From: Sphaerospermopsis kisseleviana NIES-73
Lineage (GTDB): Bacteria > Cyanobacteriota > Cyanobacteriia > Cyanobacteriales > Nostocaceae
Reading direction: 5' to 3'
DNA: 64,000 nucleotides
Assembly (NCBI RefSeq): GCF_002368075.1
Contig: NZ_AP018315.1
Coordinates: 124,001 to 188,000 of the forward strand
Under the pieces are notes generated by a model. The model was not told the origin of the DNA and did not search any database. It worked only from the letters and a program-made list of their open reading frames with translations. The position numbers were made by a program, and so were the translations under genes. This document shows positions 55,523 through 63,398 of this stretch, in pieces; position 1 is the stretch's first letter; every line of letters begins with the position of its first letter.

Positions 55523-56980
55523 TTATATAACTACAAAAACGTCTTTTACAGGTGTTGGACATAAAGGATTCTTCATACTTGTTTCTACCTCCAATCTATA
55601 CAACCCTAGTGAAAGTTTATCAATTGTCAATACCCACTGCTCATCCTGTTGTTTAAAATTTAATTGGATTGGTTCTTTATTCGCTTCCACAGGAGTAATT
55701 GTGGCTTGAAGCACACCAATATTTGTATTTAAGTTCAAGATTTTAGCCCGCAGTTCAATAGGTTCACTGGTAACATACAAATCATCAATATTAAGACTAA
55801 TAGTTGCACGGTGGTTTAGTTCAGATCTCAATCCACCCCTGATTGGTGGTTTCTCTGTATTTTGCATATCTTCAAGGAGTCTGCTCAGATCATCAAAAAC
55901 TTGCAAGTTACTCTGTAAACAGCTATGTGTGTCTACAATATATCTTGCGGCCAATTTCCCATCTAGTTCTATAGGACTTGCTGATAGGCGAGGTACAGTT
56001 CCATCTCCTTCAGCTAATGCAATATCAAGTTTTTGATTATTTATTGTTGGTAATTCATAGCTGGTTTGTATTTTTCCGTCAACAAGTTCAACAGATTGAA
56101 AAGTGTTTTGACTACAACCAACAAAAGGTATTATTTGATAGCTATCTTTGAAATTTAGATATTGAGCATCTTTTTGGTGTTTCTCTACAGCTTGCTCAAT
56201 TTCTCGATGGAATGCCAAAGCTTTTTCAGCCCGTTTTTTATCAAGATGAGGAATTCCTTGTGTCTCAGCTACTTGCTGGTAGTTTTCGCCAATTTTAACC
56301 ATCGGGTATATTGGTATTAATTGGTAAACCGAAGTAAATGAACGGACTATATCTGTGAGATCAGCAAATCCTAGTCTCTGCTCATTAGCTAGATAATTAA
56401 CTGAGTTAACTGCTCCTCTATAAGGAGTACCAAAAGTTACCAAAGCACGACAGTTTTGCCACCCTTCTAATACTTCTAAATAATGACGAGCAACTAAACC
56501 TCCCATACTGTGAGCTAGAATAATTACCTTAGCCTTCTCATTACCAGTTTTTTCACGCCACTGCGGTAAGCGTTTGTCAATTAGCTGTTGCAATTTTCGT
56601 GCAGCAACTCTGTTATCACGTCGCCAATCGTAGGGAAACTCGAAAAAATTAGCGGGGTTGTTATCATGTATTTCTCCTTTTGTTACATTAAATTCTTCAG
56701 TAATTAAATTTGAGATGGATGAATAATCATCAGTTTTAATCAATCCACCAATTACACCAGGAACTCTTATTAAACCAGTTGCTTGAACTCCATCTTCTAA
56801 ATCATCTCTAAGGTAGTCATCTTCTCCTTGAATTTTTAGGTTTTGCAAATTATCATTTAAACCTGACATTGCCCAAATAATATTACTAGTATCCCATAGT
56901 TTTTTACCTTTTTTGAGTTGTAGAATACTACCCATAATGCCTGGTATCAGGACAATTATATCTTTCATCTCTTTTGCCAT
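55523..56980 (-). CDS. LCAT-like lipase/acyltransferase (alpha/beta hydrolase)
   Basis: A 485-residue alpha/beta hydrolase. It has an oxyanion-loop start, VLIPGIMGSIL, the nucleophile elbow ILAHSMGGLVARHYL (Ser158), TFGTPYRGAV, and later AEGDGTVPRLSASP and VDTHSCL for the Asp and His of the triad. This matches lecithin:cholesterol-acyltransferase-like lipases. There is no signal peptide, so it is cytoplasmic. The last 110 residues form a beta domain. AGGAG precedes the ATG. It lies 19 bases before the NACHT gene, and together they resemble a phospholipase effector with its sensor. Confidence 0.8.
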   Translation of the reverse strand: MAKEMKDIIVLIPGIMGSILQLKKGKKLWDTSNIIWAMSGLNDNLQNLKIQGEDDYLRDDLEDGVQATGLIRVPGVIGGLIKTDDYSSISNLITEEFNVTKGEIHDNNPANFFEFPYDWRRDNRVAARKLQQLIDKRLPQWREKTGNEKAKVIILAHSMGGLVARHYLEVLEGWQNCRALVTFGTPYRGAVNSVNYLANEQRLGFADLTDIVRSFTSVYQLIPIYPMVKIGENYQQVAETQGIPHLDKKRAEKALAFHREIEQAVEKHQKDAQYLNFKDSYQIIPFVGCSQNTFQSVELVDGKIQTSYELPTINNQKLDIALAEGDGTVPRLSASPIELDGKLAARYIVDTHSCLQSNLQVFDDLSRLLEDMQNTEKPPIRGGLRSELNHRATISLNIDDLYVTSEPIELRAKILNLNTNIGVLQATITPVEANKEPIQLNFKQQDEQWVLTIDKLSLGLYRLEVETSMKNPLCPTPVKDVFVVI

Positions 56981-57024
56981 TATTTGCTCCTGTATTTTAC
57001 TATCTTGATATTTGTGTGAAAAAA

Positions 57025-57999
57025 TTAAAGAATTGTACTGTCTAAAAGAGTACGAAAAAGAAGACTTTTTAAGAGTTCTACACCAGAGCGTGTTTCATAC
57101 AAACGTCCCATAAAGGGTTCTGATCTTGATACCCACAATGGCAGGTTAAACGGTAATTGATTAATCCAATTCTCCTCATCCGCTATACAAATACCTCCAA
57201 ACGGGAGATGACCCATTGGTGCTTGTTTGGAAAATTCTAAGTCTTCGTAATCTAACCAATCGTCTTCCAATCGCCAGCCAACACGATCACATAATTCCAA
57301 ATAGTCTTCTCCAACCTCTTGCCAGATTTGTTTTTGGACACTTAAACCAAAGCGTGCTTCGCTATGGTTTAGCCAAAGTTTATCAATAGCAACCAATTCA
57401 GCACTAGGAAAATTTTCAATATCATCATCAGTCAGCCAACCTCTTTCTAGTTGACCTGCTATCTCAAGGATGATCCTACCTGTTTCCGAGTCTGCTTGTT
57501 TCCATTGTTCAGCTTTTAAATGTTTTTCCAGTTCAGTTAATTTTACTCTTAGGTCATTTGAAGTGGCTTGATCTGTTGTATGCGACTCCAATTGCTTAAT
57601 GTATGTAACTCTCCCAGCACCTTCTACATAAGTATCCGGATCGAGATAAGCAAAATAATCTTTTCCCTCTCTCACAAAAGCCTCGTCAGGACGACCAAAT
57701 GCCGAACGATTAAATCCGTCATTAAAGCCAAATCGGCGTTTTATAGAGCCTCCAGTAGCAATGAAATGTTGAAATTCACCATCTTTGAATGAAACTTTTG
57801 GTAGTCCATCAAAACTAGATTCGGTATAGGTTACACCTTGATATCTAAATTGCGCTTCTAAGACCTCGATAGTTTCATCTCCATTACAATTTAACTGGGA
57901 TTGGTCATAGGTAAAATGTCCCTCATATCTCTTGCTTCTTAACTGCCCTGAAACTATATTTACAGTAAACTTATAGGTGATGATAGAAGAATCTTGCAT
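57025..57999 (-). CDS. GUN4-domain protein
   Basis: A protein of about 324 residues. The first 130 residues are beta-rich (TYKFTVNIVSGQLRSKRYEG, a pattern of small cyanobacterial beta proteins). Residues about 150-300 are a GUN4 domain: KLTELEKHLKAEQWKQADSE, RGWLTDDDIENFPSAELVAI, DKLWLNHSEARFGLSVQKQI and WRLEDDWLDYEDLEF. Chromosomal GUN4 binds porphyrins and stimulates Mg-chelatase, but cyanobacteria have many GUN4 domains in unrelated architectures. It opens the leftward trio (44-bp gap to the lipase gene). The ATG at 57999 is preferred over 58047 for domain reasons. Confidence 0.8.
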   Translation of the reverse strand: MQDSSIITYKFTVNIVSGQLRSKRYEGHFTYDQSQLNCNGDETIEVLEAQFRYQGVTYTESSFDGLPKVSFKDGEFQHFIATGGSIKRRFGFNDGFNRSAFGRPDEAFVREGKDYFAYLDPDTYVEGAGRVTYIKQLESHTTDQATSNDLRVKLTELEKHLKAEQWKQADSETGRIILEIAGQLERGWLTDDDIENFPSAELVAIDKLWLNHSEARFGLSVQKQIWQEVGEDYLELCDRVGWRLEDDWLDYEDLEFSKQAPMGHLPFGGICIADEENWINQLPFNLPLWVSRSEPFMGRLYETRSGVELLKSLLFRTLLDSTIL

Positions 58000-58183
58000 A
58001 GTAGTGAGTAGTTTTATCTCAAATAAAGATATATGACAATTAGCCACAATAACAGTACCATCCTACATTTTGTTTTTAGTGTAAAGTTAGAAATATTTAC
58101 AACACACTAGACATTACCGAAAATCCTCAGATAAGAGAGCTAGAGCTAACGCTCATGTACGACAATACAATTGCCGTACCACC

Positions 58184-59149
58184 ATGCCAACACACTTATA
58201 CTTTGGTGAAAACGAATTCTTCCTAAATCGCACCATCAAACAACTAAAAACCCACACTCTAGATCAACAATGGACAAACTTCAACTATACAGAATACTCC
58301 CCAGAATCTAAAGAAACCATTCCTCAAGCATTATCCGATCTCATGACACCACCTGTTGGGAGTGGAGGAAGATTAGTACATTTGCCCAACAGCACATTAC
58401 TGGGAGTTTGTTCAAAAGAAATTTTGTTGCAGTTGGAGTCCATTCTCCCCAAAATTCCCTCAACCAATACCCTCGTTATCACCAACACTCACAAACCTGA
58501 CGCGAGAAATAAATCAGTCAAACTCCTACTGGAGTACGCACAGGTAAAAGAATTTCCTCTCATTCCCCAATGGCAAACCCAAGCATTAATACAGCAAGCT
58601 CGTACCTTAGCTGACGAAGTAAGTGTAACACTCACTAGCGATGCCTACAAAGTATTAATTGATTACACAGGCAATCATACACGACTGATATTTACCGAAC
58701 TAAAAAAGCTCAAAATCTATGCTTTGGGTAAAACAGTCAATGGGGATATGGTGAAAGAATTAGTCTCAGAAAGTGCTGCTAATAGCTTACAACTAGCCAA
58801 CGCCATTCGCTTAAATAACATTGCTCAAGCATTAGAATTTATTGAACGCTTAATTAACTGTAACGAACCAGCTTTAAAGATTACCGCTACCCTGACTACT
58901 ACCTTTCGCACTTGGCTAACAGTCAAACAGATGATCATCACCGGGTGTCAAGATGAGAATGCGATCGCCCAACTTGCAGACGTGAAAAATCCCAAACGCT
59001 TGTATTACATCCGCCAAGAGGTTGCTAATTGTTGTGTAAACAAGCTGAAAAATAGTTTGAAAATGCTGTTAGAACTAGAGCTAATGCTCAAATCTGGTGT
59101 AGATGAAAAACTCGCCTTGCAAACTCAAATTATCAAACTTTGCTCGTAG
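58184..59149 (+). CDS. holA: DNA polymerase III delta subunit (HolA)
   Basis: A 321-residue clamp-loader delta subunit: MPTHLYFGENEFFLNRTI at the start (the family's flexible N terminus with GENEFF), TNTLVITNTHKPDARNKSVK in the AAA-like domain, and a helical collar C terminus (LELELMLKSGVDEKLALQTQ). Delta opens the sliding clamp and lacks Walker motifs, as here. It is transcribed divergently from the GUN4 gene and followed 117 bp later by delta prime. Confidence 0.88.
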   Translation: MPTHLYFGENEFFLNRTIKQLKTHTLDQQWTNFNYTEYSPESKETIPQALSDLMTPPVGSGGRLVHLPNSTLLGVCSKEILLQLESILPKIPSTNTLVITNTHKPDARNKSVKLLLEYAQVKEFPLIPQWQTQALIQQARTLADEVSVTLTSDAYKVLIDYTGNHTRLIFTELKKLKIYALGKTVNGDMVKELVSESAANSLQLANAIRLNNIAQALEFIERLINCNEPALKITATLTTTFRTWLTVKQMIITGCQDENAIAQLADVKNPKRLYYIRQEVANCCVNKLKNSLKMLLELELMLKSGVDEKLALQTQIIKLCS

Positions 59150-59266
59150 GTACTACTTCTTGCAACTGCAATAAACACCCCGGAAATTTAACCTAAAAAG
59201 CTCCGGTTGTTGGATGTAAATTAAATTTCTGGAGATGTCTAATCAACAATTTCCAAAACTCAAAAA

Positions 59267-60262
59267 ATGAAGCAACTTGATCTACTTCATCTCACAACAG
59301 ACCTTTCTGTTTCTGAACCTTCTCAAAGTATAGATTCCGAATCTACACAGCCAATTGCAGAAAACTGGCAGTTATCAAAAATCATTGGCCAAAATTTAGC
59401 GGTATCTTTACTCAAAGGTGCAATTACACACAACCGAATTGTCCCCGCTTATTTGTTTGCTGGAGCAGACGGAGTAGGAAAATCTTTAGCTGCGAAATGC
59501 TTTATCGCTGAAATTTTCAACATCCAAAACCTAGCTAATTGTCCTGATATTTTATGGGTTGAACCAACATACCTACACCAAAAACAGTTGTTAAGTGAAA
59601 GTGAAATAGCAGCTTCTAGGGTACTGCGAAAAACTCCATCCCAAATTAGAATTGAGCAGATTCGAGAAATCACCCAATTTCTGGCTACCTCCCCTCTAAT
59701 TGCACCTTACAAAATTGTCGTGGTAGAAAATGCTGAAAGAATGCCACCCACTGCTGCTAATGCACTCCTGAAAACTTTGGAAGAGCCAATATCCGGCACT
59801 ATTATCCTCATTTCATCCCAACCCCAAAGGTTACTGGCTACAATTACCAGCCGTTGTCAACTGATTCCTTTCCAGCGACTAAACAACGCCCAAATGACGA
59901 CAGTTTTAGAAAATGTGGGACGTTCTGAAATTCTCAATCACCCAAATGTTATACAGTTTGCGGGTGGTTCTCCTGGAATAGCGATCGCTCATCATGATCA
60001 ACTCCAATCTATCCCACAATCAATTTTGCAACAACTAATTCAACCTCCTAGCAATCTGTTAACAGCGTTAAGTATTGCCAAAGATATTGAAATGCAATTA
60101 GATTTTCATCAACAACTATGGCTGATAGATTACCTGCAATATTGCTGGAAGGAATTTCTCAGTGATCAAAATTGGCTGTTGAAACTGGAAGATGCCAAAA
60201 ACTCTCTGTTAAAAATGGCCTCTCCTCGATTGGTATGGGAAGTTTTGCTATTTCCTGACTAA
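59267..60262 (+). CDS. holB: DNA polymerase III delta prime subunit (HolB)
   Basis: A 331-residue AAA+ clamp-loader subunit: IIGQNLAVSLLKGAITHNRI, P-loop LFAGADGVGKSLA (about 63-75), NALLKTLEEPISGTIILISS, and the arginine-finger motif TSRCQLIPF. Delta prime is the stator of the loader. An intact P-loop occurs in cyanobacterial copies. The N-terminal extension starts MKQLDLLHL, which resembles a clamp-binding peptide; this may be chance. Confidence 0.88.
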   Translation: MKQLDLLHLTTDLSVSEPSQSIDSESTQPIAENWQLSKIIGQNLAVSLLKGAITHNRIVPAYLFAGADGVGKSLAAKCFIAEIFNIQNLANCPDILWVEPTYLHQKQLLSESEIAASRVLRKTPSQIRIEQIREITQFLATSPLIAPYKIVVVENAERMPPTAANALLKTLEEPISGTIILISSQPQRLLATITSRCQLIPFQRLNNAQMTTVLENVGRSEILNHPNVIQFAGGSPGIAIAHHDQLQSIPQSILQQLIQPPSNLLTALSIAKDIEMQLDFHQQLWLIDYLQYCWKEFLSDQNWLLKLEDAKNSLLKMASPRLVWEVLLFPD

Positions 60263-60310
60263 TACCAAAAACTACATTTTCAACGCAGCCTGTCTAAACT
60301 CAAAAAGATA

Positions 60311-60326
60311 CCAAAAACGTTTTTGG
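60311..60326. promoter_or_regulatory. Perfect 16-bp palindrome, possible operator or partition site
   Basis: CCAAAAACGTTTTTGG lies in the 117-bp gap between holB and the SAP-like gene. A closely related longer palindrome occurs inside parB at 63902-63925. Two similar sites near parAB suggest a DNA-binding protein target, possibly ParB. Confidence 0.5.
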
Positions 60327-60379
60327 ATAAAAGGATTGCGCTATGCGCTCTTGTGGTGAACTAAATCAAACAAAAAACC

Positions 60380-61159
60380 ATGAGTGCCATTATCAATAAT
60401 TACCGTCAATTGGATGTAGCATTTCTCCTGCTCAACGACTTGACAACAAAACTCCGCACGGCTGGGGCAAGAATCTCAGTTAGGAAGGTGGGAAATTTTC
60501 ACAGAATTACAGTTTTGAAAGAACCCACTGTAGCCACTATTGAGCAAATTCTTGGTGACACAAGCGGGGAAACAGAAACGCCTAACCTCAGCAGTAATAA
60601 TGCGATTACTTCACCCACTGAAATCACTTCCTCAACAGAGGATACTCCTAGTGAAGATGGTGCTAATACAGTACCTACCGTAAACGAAGAGATTGAGGAT
60701 AACTCAGTATTTGAGGTGATCGCTCTTCCAGAATCATCTGAATCTATTACACCACCAGATGATACTCCTAGTGAAGATAGTGCTAATACAGTAACTACCC
60801 TAAACGAAGAGATTGAGGATAACTCAGTAGTTGAGGCGATCGCTCTTCCAGAATCATCTGAATCTACTTCCCTACTAGATGAAAGTCATAATGGTGACAG
60901 TAAAGATATTATTGCTGAAAACACAGCAGAAATTATCACCGATTCAACTGATTCTCCTACACCTGATCACTCTTCCTCAGAAATCACCAATATTCCCAAT
61001 TCTCCAGAGTTAGCAAGTTTGGAAGATTTACAAACACTAACTTTAAAAAGACTAAGGGAGTTAGCGAAATTGCACAAAGTCCCTGGTTTCTCTCGCATGA
61101 AAGAAGAGAAATTATTAACCAAATTGCATGGTTTAGTAACCAAAGAACAAGTTTTGTAA
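60380..61159 (+). CDS. Acidic repeat protein with C-terminal SAP/Rho-N-like domain
   Basis: This 259-residue protein has a short basic N-terminal domain (AGARISVRKVGNFHRITVLK), then a long acidic Ser/Thr/Glu-rich region with two 40-residue tandem repeats, then a C-terminal helix-extended-loop-helix (LEDLQTLTLKRLRELAKLHK, then MKEEKLLTKLHGL). That last part resembles SAP or Rho N-terminal domains that bind nucleic acid. It stands between the clamp loader and ssb genes, so a replication or partition role is likely but unproven. A terminator follows. Confidence 0.65.
   Translation: MSAIINNYRQLDVAFLLLNDLTTKLRTAGARISVRKVGNFHRITVLKEPTVATIEQILGDTSGETETPNLSSNNAITSPTEITSSTEDTPSEDGANTVPTVNEEIEDNSVFEVIALPESSESITPPDDTPSEDSANTVTTLNEEIEDNSVVEAIALPESSESTSLLDESHNGDSKDIIAENTAEIITDSTDSPTPDHSSSEITNIPNSPELASLEDLQTLTLKRLRELAKLHKVPGFSRMKEEKLLTKLHGLVTKEQVL
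60641..60880 (+). repeat. Two 120-bp tandem repeats within the SAP-like gene
   Basis: GATACTCCTAGTGAAGAT opens both units (60641 and 60761). The units are close copies and preserve the frame, encoding two acidic 40-residue repeats (DTPSEDGANTVPTVNEEI and DTPSEDSANTVTTLNEEI are the starts). The number of units may vary among relatives. Confidence 0.9.
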
Positions 61160-61169
61160 TACTCATCAG

Positions 61170-61207
61170 CCTCAAATCTCCAGCAGATTTGGGGTTATTT
61201 TTTTATG
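61170..61207 (+). terminator. Rho-independent terminator after the SAP-like gene
   Basis: CCTCAAATCT pairs with AGATTTGGGG around CCAGC, followed by TTATTTTTTTA. It lies ten bases after the stop codon. Confidence 0.8.
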
Positions 61208-61380
61208 CAGTTTTTCCCCAATACAACCAGTAATCAATGCGCTAGGCGCAATCAAATTTGACACTGGGCTGTATCCAATAACAGCACCAAATTAGCACCA
61301 AATCATTCATTTGGTTGCATAACCGAAAATGCGCTATCGCGCTAATACAGTGAAAAAATTGATTATCCAAGGAAAATAAT

Positions 61381-61764
61381 ATGACTCAGCAATACATCAA
61401 TAAAGTTGATTTAGTTGGTCGCGTTGGTCAAACACCTGAAATTCGCTATTTTGAATCAGGTGCAATGAAAACATCCTTGACCCTTGCTGTTAAACCTCCC
61501 TACAGAAGTGAAACTCCCCTTTGGTTTGATTTAGAACTTTGGGGAAATATCGCTCAAGTTGCAGCAGACTGGGTTCAAAAAGGTTCAACTATTGGGATCA
61601 CTGGTGAAATAGTCTTTGACAGATGGATAGACAAAAATACCAACGAACCCAGACAAAAACCCATCATTCGTGTCAACAATTTGGAACTTATCAGTTCTGC
61701 TCAACGCAAAGACTCAAATGAAACTGGTGAAGACCAAGATTCCATAATTAACGCCAACTTCTAG
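61381..61764 (+). CDS. ssb: Single-stranded DNA-binding protein, no acidic tail tip
   Basis: A 127-residue OB-fold SSB: MTQQYINKVDLVGRVGQTPE, RYFESGAMKTSLTLAV, WFDLELWGNIAQVAADWVQK, GSTIGITGEI. SSB coats single-stranded DNA during replication. The usual C-terminal tip DDDIPF that recruits partners is missing; the chain ends SIINANF. The next gene encodes a protein with that tip. AAGGA lies eight bases before the ATG, and a terminator follows directly. Confidence 0.88.
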   Translation: MTQQYINKVDLVGRVGQTPEIRYFESGAMKTSLTLAVKPPYRSETPLWFDLELWGNIAQVAADWVQKGSTIGITGEIVFDRWIDKNTNEPRQKPIIRVNNLELISSAQRKDSNETGEDQDSIINANF

Positions 61765-61773
61765 CCAGTCAAT

Positions 61774-61811
61774 ACATCCCGCAGCATCACTTTTGTCTGT
61801 GGGATGTTTTG
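61774..61811 (+). terminator. Terminator after ssb
   Basis: ACATCCCGCAG and CTGTGGGATGT pair (one G-T step) around a 12-base loop and are followed by TTTGGG. It separates ssb from the second SSB-like gene. Confidence 0.65.
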
Positions 61812-61872
61812 GGTAAAAAGCGCAAAGCGCAATATTTATGAACAATTGACAATTTCATCACAAGGATAAACC

Positions 61873-62319
61873 ATGATTAACTCAACCCAAACCATTCGAC
61901 TGCTCACTATTGATGAAGCTTTTGACAGTCAAGGTGTCAAGATTGTCTATGGTGAATGTACTTTCTCCTACTATTCAAAAGATGGCGTAGTAGAAGACAC
62001 AATTCCTTACAGAACCAAGGGAGCAGCAGCAGTTTCTATAGCTGAATCTGGAATTAATGCCACTGGTATCGCTATCGGCTATCTGGATCTTAACGTAGTA
62101 GATAGCAGTAAAGGATATAAGGAAAAGAAAACTACCTTAGTTATCCGCAACTTCATCTGCACTACTGCTGGTAATCGCACTCATACACCAACTGTTACCC
62201 CTGTTGTTCAACCACCCACACCACAGGAAAATACTCAACAGCTAGTTGGTGCTGGTGTAGCTACAGCATCTAACAACGGACATTCTCGGAATACTAATAT
62301 TTCTGACATTCCCTTTTAA
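61873..62319 (+). CDS. SSB-like protein with C-terminal DIPF tip
   Basis: A 148-residue protein. Residues 1-95 form a beta-rich domain (VYGECTFSYYSKDGVVEDTI, GIAIGYLDLNVV, LVIRNFICT), consistent with a divergent OB fold. A Pro/Thr/Asn-rich linker then ends NISDIPF, the SSB tip that binds replication and repair partners. It may act as a second SSB, or as a partner that supplies the tip missing from the upstream SSB. OB fold assignment is by eye. Confidence 0.6.
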   Translation: MINSTQTIRLLTIDEAFDSQGVKIVYGECTFSYYSKDGVVEDTIPYRTKGAAAVSIAESGINATGIAIGYLDLNVVDSSKGYKEKKTTLVIRNFICTTAGNRTHTPTVTPVVQPPTPQENTQQLVGAGVATASNNGHSRNTNISDIPF

Positions 62320-62327
62320 TCATCTTA

Positions 62328-62358
62328 CTTCTGGCTTGATGCCAGAGGTATTTTTTTC
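62328..62358 (+). terminator. Terminator after the SSB-like gene
   Basis: CTTCTGGC pairs with GCCAGAGG around TTGAT, followed by TATTTTTTT. It lies nine bases after the stop codon. Confidence 0.8.
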
Positions 62359-62573
62359 TGTGGACAGATAATTTTTTATTAAAAAGTGGTTTAATACAGC
62401 AGAAGGCAGGAGGTGAAACATGGTTACTGCTTGATAACGTGGCATAAGCCATGTTTTGATTTTCAGTTTGTAACTATTGACAATTACCTCTCCCTTAAAG
62501 GAAAAGGATTGAGAAAGCGAAATTTTTGGATTGTTACCCCTGGAAAGAGGAGATTTTAAACCTTGAATGAAAC

Positions 62574-62606
62574 AATTATCAATTGTCAATTGTCAATTAT
62601 CAATTC
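62574..62606. repeat. TCAATTG/TCAATTA short tandem repeats upstream of parA
   Basis: ATCAATTGTCAATTGTCAA and TTATCAATT give about four near-identical 7- to 8-bp units just before the parA start. Such repeats are frequent in Nostocales intergenic DNA, but the position also fits an operator or iteron-like array. A variant (TTGACAATTA) lies near 62477. Confidence 0.45.
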
Positions 62607-62636
62607 GTAAAAAACTTGATTGTAAGGAGACACTGC

Positions 62637-63398
62637 ATGAGTCGCATTATTGCGCTATTTAACCAGTCCGGCGGTGTGGGGAAAAGCACTTTAACAATGA
62701 ACTTGGGGTATCATTTAGCGCAGCGTCATCCTAACCGGGTGCTATTGATTGACATGGACCCCCAAGCCAGCTTAACCACATTCATGGGACTAGAACCAGA
62801 AAATCTCACCAACACCGTGTACGAAGCTGTGGTTGGAGAAGAACCTTTAGTTATACATCCTGAACAGATTCATGGACTGTCCTTAGCTCCCTCAAATATT
62901 AATTTAAGTGCTGCCGAGCTAGAATTGGTATCAGCCTTGATGCGAGAAATGCGCCTCAAAGATGCGATCGCTCCTGTACTGGACAAATATGATTTTATTT
63001 TGATAGATTGTCCTCCCAGTTTGGGTATTTTGAGTGTGATCAGCTTAGTGGCAGCAACTCACGTTTTAGTTCCGATTCAATGTCAATTCAAATCTTTTCA
63101 AGGAACGGACTTGCTATTAAATACAGTAGCGACACTCCGCAAAGCCGCAAATCGTTCTTTGGCGATCGCCGGATTTATCCCGACTATGTATGATTCTCGC
63201 ACGGCTCAGGAAAGCAGAACTTTAAAAGCTATTTCCGAACAACTCTCACCCCTGGCCACGGTTTACCCACCAATTACTAAAACCATTGCCTTTGCCGATG
63301 CTAGTGAAGCACGATTGCCTTTAGCATTGTTCAATCGTAAACATCCTGCCGTTAATGTGTTAGAAAAAATAGCTCTAGGTTTAGAAAAACTGAAGTGA
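62637..63398 (+). CDS. parA: ParA partition ATPase
   Basis: A ParA/Soj-type ATPase of 253 residues that moves plasmid copies with ParB. Walker A is NQSGGVGKSTLTMN; the signature first Lys of the deviant motif is Ser here, a form I recall from other cyanobacterial ParA proteins. LLIDMDPQASLTTFMG and FILIDCPPSLGILS complete the fold. There is no N-terminal HTH, so it belongs to the small type Ib-like class. The ATG at 62637 is supported by AAGGAGA seven bases upstream; the open frame starts earlier. Confidence 0.92.
   Translation: MSRIIALFNQSGGVGKSTLTMNLGYHLAQRHPNRVLLIDMDPQASLTTFMGLEPENLTNTVYEAVVGEEPLVIHPEQIHGLSLAPSNINLSAAELELVSALMREMRLKDAIAPVLDKYDFILIDCPPSLGILSVISLVAATHVLVPIQCQFKSFQGTDLLLNTVATLRKAANRSLAIAGFIPTMYDSRTAQESRTLKAISEQLSPLATVYPPITKTIAFADASEARLPLALFNRKHPAVNVLEKIALGLEKLK

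Noticed and set aside
59267-59300. MKQLDLLHL at the HolB N terminus as a third clamp-binding peptide
   Set aside because: It resembles QLxLxL but lies at an N terminus and lacks the final Phe; too weak to claim.
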